64,000 bases of DNA. Origin: an uncultured Roseovarius sp. (lineage in GTDB: Bacteria > Pseudomonadota > Alphaproteobacteria > Rhodobacterales > Rhodobacteraceae). A model generated the notes under the pieces. The model did not search any database, was not told the origin of the DNA, and saw only the letters and a list, made by a program, of their open reading frames with translations. Shown here piece by piece: positions 52,678 to 61,092 of this stretch; within the stretch, counting starts at the first letter, position 1, and every line of letters starts with the position of its first letter. Location of the stretch: the NCBI RefSeq assembly GCF_913057115.1, contig NZ_CAJXNN010000002.1:112944-176943 (forward strand), given 5' to 3'. A program made the translations under genes and the position numbers.

Positions 52678-54366
52678 TCAGCCCCCTCTGTGTTTGAAGC
52701 TATCGCGGCGGAAGGAATAAAGGGCTGCGGGGTCGACCATCACGTCGATCACGGCGGGTTTGCCGCAGGACAGCGCCGCCTCAATGGCCTCGGCGGTTTG
52801 CGCGAGCGTCTCGGCGCGGTAGCCCTTGGCACCGTAAAGTTCGGCCAGTTTGTCAAACGGCGGGCTTGAGATATCCGCGCCGATGTAGCGGCCGTTGAAA
52901 AAGTCGCGCTGATAGGCCTTTTCCGCCCCCCAGCAGCCGTTGTTCATCACCACGGTCACGGTGTTGATCCCGTAATCGACGGCGGTGGAGAGCTCCGAGG
53001 TGGTCATCCCGAAACCTCCATCGCCCATCAGCGAAATCACCGGGCGGTCGGGGCAGGCCAGCTTGACCCCCAGACCGGCGGCAAAAGAAAAGCCCACCAG
53101 CCCGAAATCAAGCGGCGTGAACAGGCTTTTGGGGTGCCAGTAGTTCAGCTTGTCGGTGGCTTGCAGACAAAGCGTGCCCGCATCCATGGTAAAGGCGCTG
53201 TCCTTGGGGCAGGTATCGCGCAGGGTCTTGAACAGGCCCGAGGGCTGGATGATGGAATTGGCCACGTCGGCCTCGGCGTCGCGGGTCGCAAGAAAGGCCT
53301 GCCGCTCGGCCTTATAGCTCTCGGTCCAGGCTTCGGCCTCGGCCCGGCGGCTGAGCTTCTCTGCTTCGGCGCGCAATTGGTCGGCCACCGTGGGCGCGTC
53401 GCCCCAAATGCCCAGCTCCACCGGGAAATACCGGCCAATCGCGGTGGGTTCCTGTTCGACATGGATGATCGCCGCATCGCGGTTGATGTTGTCATAGCTG
53501 TAGAAGGTGGCGTTGAAGCCGATGCGCGTGCCAAGGGCAAGGATCACATCGGCCTCTGTCATCAGCCGCGAGGCAACCTCGTTGCCCCGCGGGCCCATCT
53601 GGCCCGCGTTAAGCGGATGGCCAAACGGGATCGCGTCGCCATGCCCGGGAGAGCTTACAAGCGGCGCGTTAAAGGCTTCGGCCAGTGCAATGGCGCGGTC
53701 GGCGGTGCCGGTGTTCTTGATCCCGCCGCCCACCATGATCACCGGCCGCGCGGCCCCGGCCAGCATCTTGGCGGCCTGCGCAACGGAGGCCTCGGGCGCA
53801 GCCGTGGGGCCAACCGGGCGATAGGCCTCGGGCTTCGGCATATCGCCAAACTCCGCTTGCCCCGACAACACATCGCGCGGCAGGTTCAATTGCACCGGCC
53901 CTTTGCGCGGGGCGTTGGCGACGCGAAAGGCCTCTTGCACCAGTTCGGGCACCCGGTCGGTCGAAGGGGCGGTCCAAGTCTTCTTGGTGATGGGGGTGAA
54001 AAGCGCCTGTTGATCCACCTCCTGAAAGGCATCGCGATAGACATGCCCCGAGGCCAGCGCGCCACCGATGGATACGATGGGTGTATAAGCGGCCTTGGCC
54101 TGCGCCAGCCCGGTCACAAGGTTGGTGGTGCCGGGGCCGTTTTGGCCGGCCAGCACCACACCGGTGTCCCCGCTGGCGCGGGCATATCCATCGGCCATAT
54201 GGGTGCCGGTGCGTTCATCATGCACACCGATAAAATTGATTTCTTTCGCATCGTAAAGCGCGTCGAACATCTCCATCGTGGCCGAGCCGATCAGACCGAA
54301 AACGAATTTCGTGTCCTCAGCCTTGAGGGCTTCGACGGCGGCCTGTCCACCGGAAAGCTGTGTCAT
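52678..54366 (-). CDS. Thiamine-diphosphate enzyme with sulfoacetaldehyde acetyltransferase (Xsc)-like features
   Basis: 562 residues with the three-domain acetolactate-synthase architecture. Glu51 in VHDERTGTHMADGYARAS activates the cofactor; AGQNGPGTTNLVTG, and GDGGFGM (448-454) with NNGCWGAEK (475-483), form the ThDP-metal site. Several details recall Xsc rather than acetolactate synthase: FGLIGSA, FQEVDQQALF, WGAEK and a C-terminal FRRD. Xsc makes acetyl phosphate and sulfite from sulfoacetaldehyde; here the substrate is unknown. A full alignment is needed to fix the subfamily. Confidence 0.85.
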   Translation of the reverse strand: MTQLSGGQAAVEALKAEDTKFVFGLIGSATMEMFDALYDAKEINFIGVHDERTGTHMADGYARASGDTGVVLAGQNGPGTTNLVTGLAQAKAAYTPIVSIGGALASGHVYRDAFQEVDQQALFTPITKKTWTAPSTDRVPELVQEAFRVANAPRKGPVQLNLPRDVLSGQAEFGDMPKPEAYRPVGPTAAPEASVAQAAKMLAGAARPVIMVGGGIKNTGTADRAIALAEAFNAPLVSSPGHGDAIPFGHPLNAGQMGPRGNEVASRLMTEADVILALGTRIGFNATFYSYDNINRDAAIIHVEQEPTAIGRYFPVELGIWGDAPTVADQLRAEAEKLSRRAEAEAWTESYKAERQAFLATRDAEADVANSIIQPSGLFKTLRDTCPKDSAFTMDAGTLCLQATDKLNYWHPKSLFTPLDFGLVGFSFAAGLGVKLACPDRPVISLMGDGGFGMTTSELSTAVDYGINTVTVVMNNGCWGAEKAYQRDFFNGRYIGADISSPPFDKLAELYGAKGYRAETLAQTAEAIEAALSCGKPAVIDVMVDPAALYSFRRDSFKHRGG

Positions 54367-54378
54367 GGGGGTATCCTT

Positions 54379-55179
54379 TTATTTGGCGAACACGCGGTTC
54401 AGGAACTCAAGAACCGGCTGTGAAAAGAGGGCGGGCTGTTCGATCAGCCCGAGGTGTTGAAGCTGCGGCACGATCTGGGTTTCGGCGCCGGGGGTCTCCT
54501 GCGCGATGGCGTGGCTCATCGACGGGGTGGAGCCGCTGTCATGCTCACAGGTGAGGGCCAGTATCGGCAGGGTGATGGGCGGGTCGGGCGCGATCAACTC
54601 GCGCACACCTTCGGCCAGCACCTGCCGGTGCGCCGCGTAATTGGCCGGGTCATTGGCCAGCACGATATCGCGGATAGCGGCCACCCGATCCGGATGATCG
54701 CGCCGGAAACTTTCGGTGAACCAGCGCGCCAGCGTCACGTCGATCCCTGCCGCCGGGCCACCCGCCGCCGTGTCACGGGCGCGTTGCTCAACGATCTGTT
54801 GCTGCTCCTCCCCCCGGTCATGGGGCGAGTTGAGAATGGCCAGCGCAGACACCCGGCCCGGATGGTCCATCGCGCAGCGCCGGTTGATCATCCCGCCCAG
54901 CGAAAAGCCCACAAGCGCGGCGCGCTCGATGCCCAACTCGTCCATCAAAGCGATCAGTTGTTCGCTGAGCGCCGTCAGGGTGACGGGGCCTTCGGGCAAA
55001 GCCGTTTCGCCATGACCCAGAAGGTCATAGGCCAGTACCCGGTAGTCACCCGCCAGCACCGGGGCAATCTCGCCCCATGTGCTTTCGCGCGTCAGGCCCA
55101 GCCCATGGATCAGCACCACAACCGGGGCATGCTTGGGGCCGGTCAGATCATAAGCCGTTCCCTGTTGCGAGACCGCCAT
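54379..55179 (-). CDS. Alpha/beta hydrolase (PcaD-like)
   Basis: 266 residues. HGLGLTRESTW is the oxyanion region, the nucleophile is Ser in VGFSLGGMINRRCA, the acid is near LALTCEHDSGST and the catalytic His is in LQHLGLIEQPALF. The nearest well-known relatives are 3-oxoadipate enol-lactonases. In this operon it would hydrolyse a lactone or (acetamido/formamido)-methylene-type amide arising after ring cleavage by the LLM monooxygenase. It starts directly at the end of the AA_synth gene and precedes the TPP enzyme by 12 bases. Confidence 0.87.
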   Translation of the reverse strand: MAVSQQGTAYDLTGPKHAPVVVLIHGLGLTRESTWGEIAPVLAGDYRVLAYDLLGHGETALPEGPVTLTALSEQLIALMDELGIERAALVGFSLGGMINRRCAMDHPGRVSALAILNSPHDRGEEQQQIVEQRARDTAAGGPAAGIDVTLARWFTESFRRDHPDRVAAIRDIVLANDPANYAAHRQVLAEGVRELIAPDPPITLPILALTCEHDSGSTPSMSHAIAQETPGAETQIVPQLQHLGLIEQPALFSQPVLEFLNRVFAK

Positions 55180-55776
55180 TCACAGCCCCGCCGGGTTGTC
55201 GACGTCGCGGCCCATCTCGCGCAGGTCCTCGTAGCGGTCGCCGATACGGTGGTTGGGGTGCCCGCCCACCGAAGCACCCAGCGCCACGATGATTTCATCC
55301 TCGGCAGGGGCATCGGCGATGGAGGTCTGGATCGTCTGGTAATGCGAGCGCCGCCCGCCATCATCCTTGTCCATCAAGGGAATGGTGATCGGACAGTTGG
55401 CCGCCCCGCGTGTGTTGGAAAACACCAGATAGCTCTTGGCGTTGATCGCCTCGCGGAACTGATTGCCGAAATGCAGCGTGTGGGTCAGCGCTTGGGCATG
55501 TTCCACTTCGCCGCCCATGCCGACAACCGAGGCCTTGCCGCAGCCTTCCAATTGGTCTCCCGTGACATCCAGCAACATGCCGGTCAGCAGTTTGCCGATT
55601 TCCGGCCCGTGGTCCTGAATTTCCGGGCGCATGTTTTCCACATGGCCGCGCCCGAACCACGGGTTCTTGATGATGACCATCGCGGCCACCAGAAGCGTCG
55701 GTTCATCAACCTTTTTCCAGCCTTCAAGATAGGTGGTTTGCTGCCAAAGCAGCGTGCGGCGAATTTCAACCGGCAT
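55180..55776 (-). CDS. AA_synth (DUF1185) family protein
   Basis: 198 residues from ATG 55776 (MPVEIRRTLLWQQTTYLEGW), overlapping the monooxygenase stop by 11 bases. The sequence VEPTLLVAAMVIIKNPW-like stretch (DEPTLLVAAMVIIKNPWFG), GLGxGEVEHAQA (VGMGGEVEHAQALTHTLHFG) and PAEDEIIVALGASVGGHPNHRIG are the usual blocks of PF06684, described only as amino acid synthesis. The biochemical activity is not established in any member I know. Its place inside a monooxygenase operon suggests a catalytic rather than biosynthetic role. Confidence 0.85.
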   Translation of the reverse strand: MPVEIRRTLLWQQTTYLEGWKKVDEPTLLVAAMVIIKNPWFGRGHVENMRPEIQDHGPEIGKLLTGMLLDVTGDQLEGCGKASVVGMGGEVEHAQALTHTLHFGNQFREAINAKSYLVFSNTRGAANCPITIPLMDKDDGGRRSHYQTIQTSIADAPAEDEIIVALGASVGGHPNHRIGDRYEDLREMGRDVDNPAGL

Positions 55777-56824
55777 GGGCCATTTCCTTTTCTGCGAATG
55801 CGGGCAGGACTTTGTCGATGAAGAGTTGCAGCGAGCGTTTCTGCTGATCCATGTCCATGCCCATCGAGGCGTAGTAGATGAAGCCATCAAGCCCAAGCGC
55901 CTCGTAGCCTTTCAGCTTCTCGATGACCTGCTCGGGCGAGCCGAACAGAAGGTTTTCTTCCAGCGTCGCCGGGTCGTAGCGGAAGTTGCCTTCAAGGTCT
56001 TCCGGGGCCACCTCTTCGGGGAAGCCGTTGATGACATCGCCTGTCTGGGTCATCAGGTTGCCGAATTGACCCAACTGAACGCGCACCGATTGCAGGGCGT
56101 TCTGCCGGTCGTCCTCGGTTTCATAAACCGCCGCGTGGCGCATCATCACCCAGCGGCCATCGTATTTGCCGCCGTTCTTGGCAATCGCATCGTCGAGCCG
56201 CGCGCGATAGGTTTCCGCCTCGGACATGGGCATGGTCAGCGGCCAACTCAGGATGTTGCAGTTGTTCTGCACCGCATAGTCAAAGGTAATCGGCGCACGC
56301 GCCGCCACCCAGACAGGCACCTCGTCCTGCACCGGCTTGGGGCAAGAGGTCGCGCGCGGGAACTGCCAGAACTCGCCGTTGTGCTCATAGTCGCCCTTCC
56401 ACAAAGCGCGCACCACGGGCAGCATTTCCTGCATGTAGCGATAGCTGTCTTTTTGATCGAGGCCCGGGAACATCCGGTCGAACTCACGCTGATAGGCGCC
56501 CGAGCCGATGCCGAACTCCAATCGCCCATCGCTGAGCAGATCAAGGAACGCGGCCTCGCCGGCAAGGTTGATGGGATGCCAATAAGCGGCATTCACCACG
56601 CCAATCCCGAGCCGGATATTCTTGGCATGCTCCCCCCACCACGTCAGGATTTGGAAAGGGTTGGGCGCAATCGTCATTTCCATGGCGTGGTGTTCGGCGG
56701 CCCAGGCAATTTCGAACCCCGCCGCATCGGCCATTTTCACCATTTCAAGCGTGTGGTCGCGCACGTCTTTCATATCCGTGTCAGGGCTCATCCGCTCAAG
56801 ATTGATCGCAAGTTGAAATTTCAT
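55766..56824 (-). CDS. LLM-class (luciferase-like) flavin-dependent monooxygenase
   Basis: 352 residues, TIM-barrel bacterial luciferase family. MKFQLAINLERMSPDTDMK, WAAEHHAMEMTIAPNPFQILTWWGEHAKNIRLGIGVVNAAYWHP and EFGIGSGAYQREFDRM form the flavin site. It needs reduced FMN, which the flavin reductase gene at 58323 can supply. Family members oxidise sulfonates, long-chain alkanes or N-heterocycles (as in pyridinium ring opening in trigonelline catabolism). The gene is third in the seven-gene operon, between the aldehyde dehydrogenase and AA_synth genes. Confidence 0.9.
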   Translation of the reverse strand: MKFQLAINLERMSPDTDMKDVRDHTLEMVKMADAAGFEIAWAAEHHAMEMTIAPNPFQILTWWGEHAKNIRLGIGVVNAAYWHPINLAGEAAFLDLLSDGRLEFGIGSGAYQREFDRMFPGLDQKDSYRYMQEMLPVVRALWKGDYEHNGEFWQFPRATSCPKPVQDEVPVWVAARAPITFDYAVQNNCNILSWPLTMPMSEAETYRARLDDAIAKNGGKYDGRWVMMRHAAVYETEDDRQNALQSVRVQLGQFGNLMTQTGDVINGFPEEVAPEDLEGNFRYDPATLEENLLFGSPEQVIEKLKGYEALGLDGFIYYASMGMDMDQQKRSLQLFIDKVLPAFAEKEMAHAG

Positions 56825-56840
56825 GGTGTCCTCCCTTGGC

Positions 56841-58313
56841 TCATCGCGACACGAACTGGCTTGCCAGCGGGTCCGATGATGTGTTCATCCAGACGGTTTT
56901 CGGGCGCGTGTAGTCATAGACCGCCTGAAAGCCGCTCTCGCGGCCGTAGCCCGAGGTTTTCATCCCGCCGAATTCGGCAATGGGTGAGACCGCGCGATAG
57001 GTGTTCACCCAAACGATTCCGGCCCGCACCGCACGGCTCATCCGCAGGGCGCGGGCGCTGTCGCGGGTGAAAATCCCGGCGGCCAGCCCATGCACCGTGT
57101 CATTGGCCAGCGCCAGCGCCTCCTCCTCGGTGCGGAAACGCAGCACGCTCAGGACCGGGCCGAAAAGCTCGGTATCGACGATGTGCAAATCGGGGCTGGG
57201 GCAGTCGATGATCGTCGGCTCATAGAACATGTCCGATCCGGCATCGGCGCGCTTGCCGCCACAGATGATCTTGCCGCCCTCTTCGACCGCGCGGGCGACC
57301 TCGCGTTCGATGGTATCCATCTGCCCCTGGGTACAAAGCGGGCCCATGTCGGTTTCCTCGGCCATGGGGTCCCCGATGGTCACGCCGCGCGCAACCTCGG
57401 CCATACGTTCAAGGAATTCGTCGGCCACGTCTTCATGGATAATCAGGCGCGACCCGGCGACACAGCTTTGGCCCGAAGCCGCGAAAATCCCCCCGACCGA
57501 GCCATTGACCGCGCTGACGATGTCGGCATCGTCGAACACGATGAAGGGGGATTTGCCGCCCAGCTCAAGGCTGATTTCGGCAAAGTTTTCACGCGTGTTT
57601 CCAATGACATGCCGCGCTGACGCGGGCCCGCCGGTAAAGGACACCCGCGCCACAAGCGGATGCGAGGTCAGGACCTTCCCACAAGGGTCGCCATGGCCGG
57701 TGACGATATTGACCACACCATCGGGAATACCTGCCTCGGCAATCATTTCGCCAAACTCCAGCATCGCCGCCGAGGCATGTTCCGAGGCCTTCAGAACAAC
57801 CGAATTCCCCGCCGCCAACGCCGGGCCGATCTTGACCGCCGCAAGAAACAGCTGGCTGTTCCAAGGCACCACGGCGGCAATCACGCCCAGCGGTTCGCGA
57901 TTGCTGAAAACGAACATGTCGGGCTTGTCGATGGGCAGGGTCTCGCCATGGATCTTGTCCGCAGCCCCGGCATAAAAGTGATAAAACTCGCTGATATACT
58001 TCGCCTGCCAGCGGGTTTCCTTGAACATCTTACCGGTGTCGCGGGTTTCGATCTCGCCCAGATGCTCGGACCTGTCGGCCAAAAGGTCAGCCAACCGGCG
58101 CAGGCAATGGCCGCGTTCCGTGGCACTCATCTTCGCCCATGGGCCTTCGTAACAAGCCCTATGCGCCGCCCGCACGGCGCGGTCTACATCCTCGGCACTG
58201 GCTTCGGGAATCTCGGCCCAATTCTCGCCCGTGGCGGGGTTCATACTGGGGAAGGTGCCCCCGTCCGAGGACGGCACCCATTCCCCGTCAATCAGCATCT
58301 TGTATGTCTTCAT
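56841..58313 (-). CDS. NAD(P)-dependent aldehyde dehydrogenase
   Basis: 490 residues of the classical ALDH superfamily. VVPWNSQLFL (151-152, oxyanion Asn), Lys175 in VLKASEHAS, the general base Glu250 in ELGGKSP and the nucleophile Cys284 in GQSCVAGSRL are intact; GVWVNTYRAVSP-like (GIVWVNTYRAVSPIAEFGG) closes the domain. In the operon it would oxidise a semialdehyde formed by ring cleavage. Sits 16 bases before the monooxygenase and 9 bases after the flavin reductase gene. Confidence 0.92.
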   Translation of the reverse strand: MKTYKMLIDGEWVPSSDGGTFPSMNPATGENWAEIPEASAEDVDRAVRAAHRACYEGPWAKMSATERGHCLRRLADLLADRSEHLGEIETRDTGKMFKETRWQAKYISEFYHFYAGAADKIHGETLPIDKPDMFVFSNREPLGVIAAVVPWNSQLFLAAVKIGPALAAGNSVVLKASEHASAAMLEFGEMIAEAGIPDGVVNIVTGHGDPCGKVLTSHPLVARVSFTGGPASARHVIGNTRENFAEISLELGGKSPFIVFDDADIVSAVNGSVGGIFAASGQSCVAGSRLIIHEDVADEFLERMAEVARGVTIGDPMAEETDMGPLCTQGQMDTIEREVARAVEEGGKIICGGKRADAGSDMFYEPTIIDCPSPDLHIVDTELFGPVLSVLRFRTEEEALALANDTVHGLAAGIFTRDSARALRMSRAVRAGIVWVNTYRAVSPIAEFGGMKTSGYGRESGFQAVYDYTRPKTVWMNTSSDPLASQFVSR

Positions 58314-58322
58314 CTTACGCTT

Positions 58323-58853
58323 TCAGTTCGCGGCCGCGAGGGCCATTTGAGTTTGCGGCAGCACCCTGTGGTAGCAGCCGTCGCTATAGGTCAGGGGCCG
58401 GGACGTTCCGGCCAGCACATCGCGCACATGTCCCAGCACGATCAGATGGCTGCCCGAGCGCACCGTTTGCTGCAAGACACAGCGAAAGGCCGTGGCCCCA
58501 TCAATCTGCGGGGCCTCACCCGGCGCGCCGTAACAGTTGATTCCCGAAAACCTGTCCTCGACCCAAGCATCGTGCCGCCCGGCAAAGCGGTCGGCGATAT
58601 CGGCATCGGTCTCGGACAGGACATTCACGCAGAACACCCCGTTTTGCGACACGGCCTTGGCGATCCGGCTTTCGGCGAAAAGGCACACCAGAACCGTGGG
58701 CGGGTCCGCCGAGACCGAGGAAAACGCGCTCACGGTGGCCCCGTGCCGCCCGGCCTCACCGTCGGTCGTGACGACGGTGACCGACGACGCCACTTGGCGC
58801 ATGGCGGAAATGAAGTGGTCTCGCGGCACCAGTTGTGTGTTGTCTCGAAACAT
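58323..58853 (-). CDS. Flavin reductase family protein (FMN-dependent two-component system)
   Basis: 176 residues with the split-barrel flavin reductase fold: FISAMRQVASSVTVVTTDGEAGRHGATVSAFSSVSADPPTVLVCL and HLIVLGHVRDVL. It reduces FMN or FAD with NAD(P)H and passes it to a partner oxygenase, here most likely the LLM enzyme. It is the first gene of the operon and is divergent from the LysR gene; the promoter region of 121 bp holds an inverted repeat and a motif shared with the transporter arm. Confidence 0.9.
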   Translation of the reverse strand: MFRDNTQLVPRDHFISAMRQVASSVTVVTTDGEAGRHGATVSAFSSVSADPPTVLVCLFAESRIAKAVSQNGVFCVNVLSETDADIADRFAGRHDAWVEDRFSGINCYGAPGEAPQIDGATAFRCVLQQTVRSGSHLIVLGHVRDVLAGTSRPLTYSDGCYHRVLPQTQMALAAAN

Positions 58854-58919
58854 CTCGACGCTCCTGCTGTTGCGGGCAAATTCGTGATGTCAGGACGGTC
58901 TCACAAAACCTCAATTCTT

Positions 58920-58960
58920 GATAGCGAATAGTTTTGCTTTATAAATGCAAAAAATTCGAA
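58920..58960. promoter_or_regulatory. Candidate LysR site in the divergent promoter
   Basis: Contains TTTTGC (58932-58937) and GCAAAA (58947-58952), a 6-bp inverted repeat with a 9-base spacer, followed by ATTCGAA. GATAGCGAA at its left and ATGCAAAAAATTCGAA at its right reappear in altered form at 59861-59893 on the other strand. A LysR binding site here is inference. Confidence 0.5.
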
Positions 58961-58974
58961 TTAAGGAGGGCGCC

Positions 58975-59832
58975 ATGAATATCGTCTCGTTGCAGACCTT
59001 TTTGGCCATCGTCGAAACCGGCAGCTTGGTGCGGGCCTCGCAGAAAATGAACGTGACGCAATCCACCGTGACGGCGCGCCTCAAAACACTGGAAAACGAC
59101 ATCGGCCAAGTCCTTCTGAATCGTCAGAAATCCGGCACCACGCTCACACCGGCGGGCACCAAGCTGTTGGGCTATGCCCGGATCATGACCGGGCTTTGGC
59201 GGCAGGCGAAATTCGACACCGCCCTGCCCACGGGGCTCGATGCGGTCTGTACCTTCGGCTGCGACCGCGAGCTATGGCACGGCCCGGGGCGGCACTTCTT
59301 TTACGATATCCTTTCCGAACATCCCGAAATCGCCCTGTCCGTGCATCAAGGCAGCAGCGAAGACTTGGAGAACTGGCTGCTCGAAGGCGCGGTCGATGTG
59401 ATTCTGACCTACGAGGCCGTCGCACGGGGCAACCAAACCATCCACGAGTTGCCGGTTGAACGTCTGGTCCTGTATTCCAGCAACCCCGATACGCCGATGA
59501 TCGGCGACCCGGATTACATCTTCGTCGATCACGGGACCGACTATCGCCGCATGCACGCCGAAACCTACCACGATGCCGGGGTCGCCCGGATCAGTTTCGA
59601 CAGCTCATGGTGGGCGCTTCAGTTCATCCTCGACAATCGCGGTTCAGCCTATCTGCCCGAGGCGCTTGCCTATCGGTTCCTGCGCAACGGACGTCTCTTT
59701 CCCGTTGTCGGCGCCCCTGTTTACACCCGCAAGAAGTGCCTTGTCGTCAACGACACCGCCGCACAAAACTGGAGCTGGTTTCAAAACCTCGTCGACCGCC
59801 TGAGCAACGACTCCCACGCCCTCCCGGACTAA
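58975..59832 (+). CDS. LysR-family transcriptional regulator
   Basis: 285 residues from ATG 58975, preceded by GGAGGG; an in-frame start at 58945 has no site. MNIVSLQTFLAIVETGSLVRASQKMNVTQSTVTARLKTLE is the helix-turn-helix; the remainder is an effector-binding domain without known specificity. It sits between the divergent catabolic operon and the downstream betaine-type transporter and is the obvious candidate to control both. Confidence 0.9.
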   Translation: MNIVSLQTFLAIVETGSLVRASQKMNVTQSTVTARLKTLENDIGQVLLNRQKSGTTLTPAGTKLLGYARIMTGLWRQAKFDTALPTGLDAVCTFGCDRELWHGPGRHFFYDILSEHPEIALSVHQGSSEDLENWLLEGAVDVILTYEAVARGNQTIHELPVERLVLYSSNPDTPMIGDPDYIFVDHGTDYRRMHAETYHDAGVARISFDSSWWALQFILDNRGSAYLPEALAYRFLRNGRLFPVVGAPVYTRKKCLVVNDTAAQNWSWFQNLVDRLSNDSHALPD

Positions 59833-59860
59833 GGCATGCCGACCCTGTATATTCAAATTC

Positions 59861-59893
59861 TTCGAACATTCTCTGCATAAAGTTTCGCTTATC
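59861..59893 (-). promoter_or_regulatory. Second copy of the candidate LysR motif, before the transporter
   Basis: Read on the minus strand: GATAAGCGAAACTTTATGCA then GAGAATGTTCGAA. It shares GATA(A)GCGAA, TTTAT, ATGCA and AATTCGAA-like elements with 58920-58960. It lies about 160 bases upstream of the binding-protein gene. The rest of the 219-bp gap is GC-rich without clear structure. Confidence 0.4.
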
Positions 59894-60051
59894 AATTTCT
59901 TGAGGCTGGTTAACCTAAGGGCCTGACCAGACCCCGGCCCGCCACCCGCGGCGCAGGGCCATCTGGTCCGGCGCCCGATGGCGGGCGTGTCAGAACAAGA
60001 AAAGGCCGGGGCGCGGGTGCCGCGGCATGTCCGAATAGGGAGAACTAGCCA

Positions 60052-61002
60052 ATGAAATCGCTCAAGACCTTACTGGTCGGCGGCACCATGCTGGCATCCA
60101 CGCCTGCACTGGCCGCTGATATCGTGATCGGCGTGCCGAACTGGCCGTCGGTCAAGGCCGCAGCCAATATCCTGAAAGTTGCCGTCGAAGACAATCTGGG
60201 GCTCGAGGTAGAGCTGCAAAACGGCACCAACCCCATCGTATTCGAGGCCATGGACTCAGGCGCCATGCACATTCACCCCGAGGTCTGGCTACCCAACCAA
60301 CAAAACCTCGCCGATCAATTCGCCAAGGAAAAGGGCACCGTTGTCATCAACGAAAACGGTGTTTCCGCCTTCCAAGGCATGTGCATGGACCGCGCCAGCG
60401 CCGAGGCCAATGGCATCACCTCCATCGACGACCTGACCAACCCCGATGTCGCGGCCCTGATCGACCGCGATGGCGATGGCCAAGGTGAGCTTTGGATCGG
60501 CGCGCCCGGCTGGGCCTCAACCAACGTGGAACAGATTCGCGCCAAGTCCTATGGCTACGATCAGACGATGGAACTGGTGCAGACCGATGAAACCATCGCC
60601 TACGCTGAACTCGACAGCGCAATCGAGGCGGGCGAGCCTTGGATCGGGTTTTGCTATGGACCGCATTATGTTTTCGCCCTGCATGACCTTGTGGTGCTGG
60701 ACGAACCCGAGCATGACCCCGCCAAATGGAACGTGGCACAGCCTACCGACGATCCCGACTGGCTGGAAAACTCGGACGCCGCGGTCAGCTGGCCACCGAT
60801 CTACATCCACATGGCCTATGCCAAATCGCTCGAAAGCGACTACCCGGCGGTCTCCAGCATGCTCAGCAACGTGGATTTCGACACCGATACTGTCTCCAAC
60901 ATGACCTATCAGCTGGTCATCGAAGGCAAAGAGGCCCCGGCCTTCGCCCAAGAATGGGTCGCCGCCAACGAAGATCAGGTTCTGGGCTGGTTCCTGGAGT
61001 GA
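60052..61002 (+). CDS. Betaine-type ABC transporter periplasmic binding protein (OpuAC/ProX family)
   Basis: 316 residues with a signal peptide (MKSLKTLLVGGTMLASTP, cleavage after ALA). The mature domain ADIVIGVPNWPSVKAAANIL, HIHPEVWLPNQQNLADQF, LWIGAPGWASTNVEQIRA, IGFCYGPHYVFAL and VSWPPIYIHMAYAKS offers several Trp and Tyr residues placed like the aromatic box that holds quaternary ammonium groups in this family. The ligand is likely a betaine; which one is unknown. It precedes the ATPase and permease genes. Confidence 0.9.
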   Translation: MKSLKTLLVGGTMLASTPALAADIVIGVPNWPSVKAAANILKVAVEDNLGLEVELQNGTNPIVFEAMDSGAMHIHPEVWLPNQQNLADQFAKEKGTVVINENGVSAFQGMCMDRASAEANGITSIDDLTNPDVAALIDRDGDGQGELWIGAPGWASTNVEQIRAKSYGYDQTMELVQTDETIAYAELDSAIEAGEPWIGFCYGPHYVFALHDLVVLDEPEHDPAKWNVAQPTDDPDWLENSDAAVSWPPIYIHMAYAKSLESDYPAVSSMLSNVDFDTDTVSNMTYQLVIEGKEAPAFAQEWVAANEDQVLGWFLE

Positions 61003-61008
61003 CGAAAA

Positions 61009-61037
61009 GGTGCCGCGCCCCAACCCGGCGCGGCACC
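61009..61037 (+). other. Intercistronic hairpin after the binding-protein gene
   Basis: GGTGCCGCGCC pairs perfectly (11 bp) with GGCGCGGCACC around loop ccaaccc, six bases after the stop. No T-tract follows, so it is more like the mRNA-stabilising hairpins found after binding-protein genes, which give more binding protein than membrane subunits, than a full terminator. Confidence 0.6.
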
Positions 61038-61092
61038 CCCCCGGCGCCTTCTTGGTTCGCACCTTGGCATCAAAAAAATCGGGACAGATCAC

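Noticed and set aside
52678..54366. Naming the ThDP enzyme xsc
   Set aside because: Several motifs are Xsc-like, but no pta or sulfite genes adjoin and the operon partners are not those of sulfonate degradation; the family call was kept general.
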